DNA of 16,155 bases from CAYRZL01 sp964428795 (GTDB lineage Bacteria; Bacillota; Clostridia; Lachnospirales; Lachnospiraceae). Shown one piece after another: positions 14,641 through 16,155 of this stretch. Position 1 is the first letter of the stretch. Every line of letters begins with the position of its first letter. The position numbers and the translations under genes were made by a program. The stretch lies in contig CAYRZL010000063.1 of NCBI GenBank assembly GCA_964428795.1, positions 1-16,155 of the forward strand, written 5' to 3'. Below the pieces are notes generated by a model. It was not told the origin of the DNA. It was given only the letters and a program-made list of their open reading frames with translations, and did not search any database.

Positions 14641-15975
14641 TTAGCAAACGCCCTGCGCAAGCATTGCGTCAGCAACCTTCTCAAAGCCTGCGATATTTGC
14701 ACCTGCAACATAATCGCCCTCTTTGCCATAACGTTTTGCTGCATCATCCAGATTATGGAAAATATTAACCATAATATTCTGCAATTTTGCATCTACTTCC
14801 TCAAATGTCCAGCTCAGACGCTCACTGTTCTGGGACATCTCAAGTGCGGATGTAGCAACACCGCCTGCGTTGGAAGCTTTACCGGGAGCAAACAATACGC
14901 CATTGTCCTGAAGATATTTGGTAGCCTCCAGAGTAGTCGGCATATTAGCGCCCTCTGCAACTGCGATGCATCCGTTTGCAACCAATGCCTTTGCATCATC
15001 GATAAGAAGCTCATTCTGAGTTGCGCATGGAAGAGCGATATCACATTTTACGCTCCATACGCCGCGTCCCTCATGATACTCAGAGTTTGGACGATAGTTC
15101 TTATATTCGGTCAGACGGGCACGTTTTACCTCTTTGATCTCTTTGAGCGCTGCCACATCGATTCCGTCCGGATCGTATACCCATCCGTTAGAATCAGAGC
15201 AGGTAACTACTTTTGCTCCCAACTGATGCGCTTTCTGGATTGCATAAATTGCAACATTACCGGAACCGGATACACAAGCAGTCTTACCTGCGATATCATG
15301 TCCGTTGCATTTGAGCATCTCAGCGGTCAGGTAAAGCAGACCATAACCGGTAGCCTCAGTACGCGCCAGAGAACCGCCATAGGAAAGACCTTTTCCGGTA
15401 AGAACACCCTCGTACATGCCGCGGATTCTCTTATACTGTCCGAACATGTAACCGATCTCTCTTGCGCCTGTTCCGATATCACCGGCCGGAACATCCACAT
15501 CAGCGCCAATATATTTGCAAAGCTCTGTCATAAAGCTCTGGCAGAATGCCATAACCTCTCTGTCAGATTTGCCCTTCGGATCGAAATCAGAGCCACCTTT
15601 ACCGCCGCCGATCGGAAGACCTGTCAAAGAGTTCTTGAAAATCTGCTCAAATCCAAGGAATTTGATAATACCGATATTTACAGACGGATGAAGGCGGAGA
15701 CCTCCCTTGTATGGTCCGATTGCATTATTGAACTGTACACGATAACCTGTATTTACCTGAACCTGTCCGTTGTCGTCTACCCATGGTACACGGAATTTAA
15801 TCTGACGATCCGGCTCGGTCATACGCTCCAAAAGAGCTTCTTTGCGGTATTTTTCCTCATTTGCTTCAATCACTGGTCTAAGAGACTCCAGTACCTCTTC
15901 TGCCGCCTGAAGGAACTCCGGCTCAGAAGCATTTTTTGCCTGCAATCTTGCAAGCACGTCATCAACGTAGCTCAT
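14641..15975 (-). CDS. gdhA: Glutamate dehydrogenase, hexameric, probably NADP-dependent
   Basis: A 444-residue family I glutamate dehydrogenase, interconverting 2-oxoglutarate plus ammonium and L-glutamate in the cytoplasm. Substrate and catalytic residues are in place: K90 in GPYKGGLRLHP, K114, the catalytic lysine K126 in PIGGGKGGSDFDP and D166 in PAGDIGTG. The dinucleotide fold is GSGNVA (237-242), with the strand-two turn SDSNG (260-264), where Ser in place of an acidic residue suggests NADP rather than NAD. SNAGGVATSALEM (368-380) is the late family motif. The ATG at 15975 follows AAGGAG at 9 nt. It stands alone, with a good promoter upstream, a palindrome at the -35 and a hairpin downstream. 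Cofactor choice is inferred. Confidence 0.95.
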   Translation of the reverse strand: MSYVDDVLARLQAKNASEPEFLQAAEEVLESLRPVIEANEEKYRKEALLERMTEPDRQIKFRVPWVDDNGQVQVNTGYRVQFNNAIGPYKGGLRLHPSVNIGIIKFLGFEQIFKNSLTGLPIGGGKGGSDFDPKGKSDREVMAFCQSFMTELCKYIGADVDVPAGDIGTGAREIGYMFGQYKRIRGMYEGVLTGKGLSYGGSLARTEATGYGLLYLTAEMLKCNGHDIAGKTACVSGSGNVAIYAIQKAHQLGAKVVTCSDSNGWVYDPDGIDVAALKEIKEVKRARLTEYKNYRPNSEYHEGRGVWSVKCDIALPCATQNELLIDDAKALVANGCIAVAEGANMPTTLEATKYLQDNGVLFAPGKASNAGGVATSALEMSQNSERLSWTFEEVDAKLQNIMVNIFHNLDDAAKRYGKEGDYVAGANIAGFEKVADAMLAQGVC

Positions 15976-16018
15976 CTTTATCTCTCCTTTATTTCATAGT
16001 ATATACATCAACATATCT

Positions 16019-16047
16019 ATTATAGTACGACATGCATTTTCGGGCAA
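16019..16047 (-). promoter_or_regulatory. Promoter of gdhA
   Basis: On the minus strand TTGCCC (16047-16042) and a perfect TATAAT (16024-16019) are exactly 17 nt apart. The start near 16012 gives a leader of about 37 nt that contains AAGGAG. Confidence 0.75.
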
Positions 16048-16066
16048 TAAAAATTTCAAATTTTTA
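16048..16066. promoter_or_regulatory. 19-bp AT palindrome abutting the gdhA -35 box
   Basis: TAAAAATTT (16048-16056), a central C, and AAATTTTTA (16058-16066) are perfect 9-bp arms. The palindrome begins at the base next to the -35 hexamer, the usual place of an activator site or UP element. Its strict symmetry suits a dimeric regulator, but AT-richness alone could also help the polymerase alpha subunit bind. Confidence 0.5.
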
Positions 16067-16155
16067 TACTTTATCTTAAATGAAAAAGTAAATTCTACCT
16101 TGTACCGGAATTTAGTCTTTCACAAAATTCACAGTTGATGTATCATAACATATTG

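Larger units (their letters stand above)
16003..16143. repeat. 10-bp inverted repeat spanning the gdhA promoter
   Basis: ATACATCAAC (16003-16012) and its exact complement GTTGATGTAT (16134-16143) flank the promoter, 121 bp apart. One copy lies just downstream of the predicted transcription start, the other near the window end. It could be a pair of regulator sites or a chance match in AT-rich DNA. The stretch 16067-16133 holds nothing else I can support. Confidence 0.3.

Noticed and set aside
14611..15999. A 462-codon open frame opposite gdhA.
   Set aside because: Antisense shadow of gdhA with Cys/Ile-rich composition and no family motifs; its start lies within the gdhA terminator.

Overview
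The window looks like a chromosomal segment of a Gram-positive clostridial Firmicute, most likely a Lachnospiraceae relative. The reasons are the gene set (spoVG, a dnaD-type gene followed by a dnaI/dnaC-type loader, a glgC-glgD pair, a 444-residue hexameric glutamate dehydrogenase, a PrsA-like lipoprotein), strong AGGAGG-type ribosome binding sites, AT-rich promoters and compact operons. The species call is inference. I see no phage, insertion sequence, tRNA, rRNA or CRISPR array; this is core genome.

Left block, minus strand (109-8981), read from high to low coordinate. glgC-glgD-spoVG form one operon: glgC and glgD overlap by ATGA, and a hairpin terminator follows spoVG. A second unit starts at a good promoter (6163-6191) and carries pth and mfd, 2 bp apart. 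A PrsA-like foldase lipoprotein follows with its own candidate promoter inside the 3' end of mfd, ending in a strong hairpin. Last comes a shikimate-kinase-like gene behind a 14-bp triple tandem repeat. spoVG-pth-mfd-prsA is the order of the spoVG-glmU-prs-pth-mfd region of Bacillus, here with glmU and prs missing from the middle and glgCD in front.

Centre, plus strand (9180-14148). murC is divergent from glgC. After murC comes a 115-bp stretch holding six DnaA-box-like 9-mers (four perfect TTATCCACA), then a promoter, then a dnaD/dnaB-type protein and its helicase loader. This puts the replication initiator's binding sites directly upstream of the helicase-loading genes and is the most interesting regulatory feature here. 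A long, divergent PRPP synthetase follows from a promoter that overlaps the end of the loader gene, and ends at a perfect 20-bp-stem bidirectional terminator.

Right block, minus strand (14208-15975). An HPr-family protein has lost the phosphorylatable His15 but keeps Ser46, like the Bacillus regulator Crh. A glutamate dehydrogenase gene has a clear promoter with a 19-bp palindrome abutting its -35 box.

The genes cover cell-wall precursor synthesis, glycogen synthesis, replication initiation, transcription-coupled repair, ribosome rescue, protein folding, nucleotide precursor supply and nitrogen assimilation. The main leads are the DnaA-box cluster, the Crh-like HPr, the altered substrate site of the shikimate-kinase-like protein, the divergent PRPP synthetase and the gdhA operator candidate.
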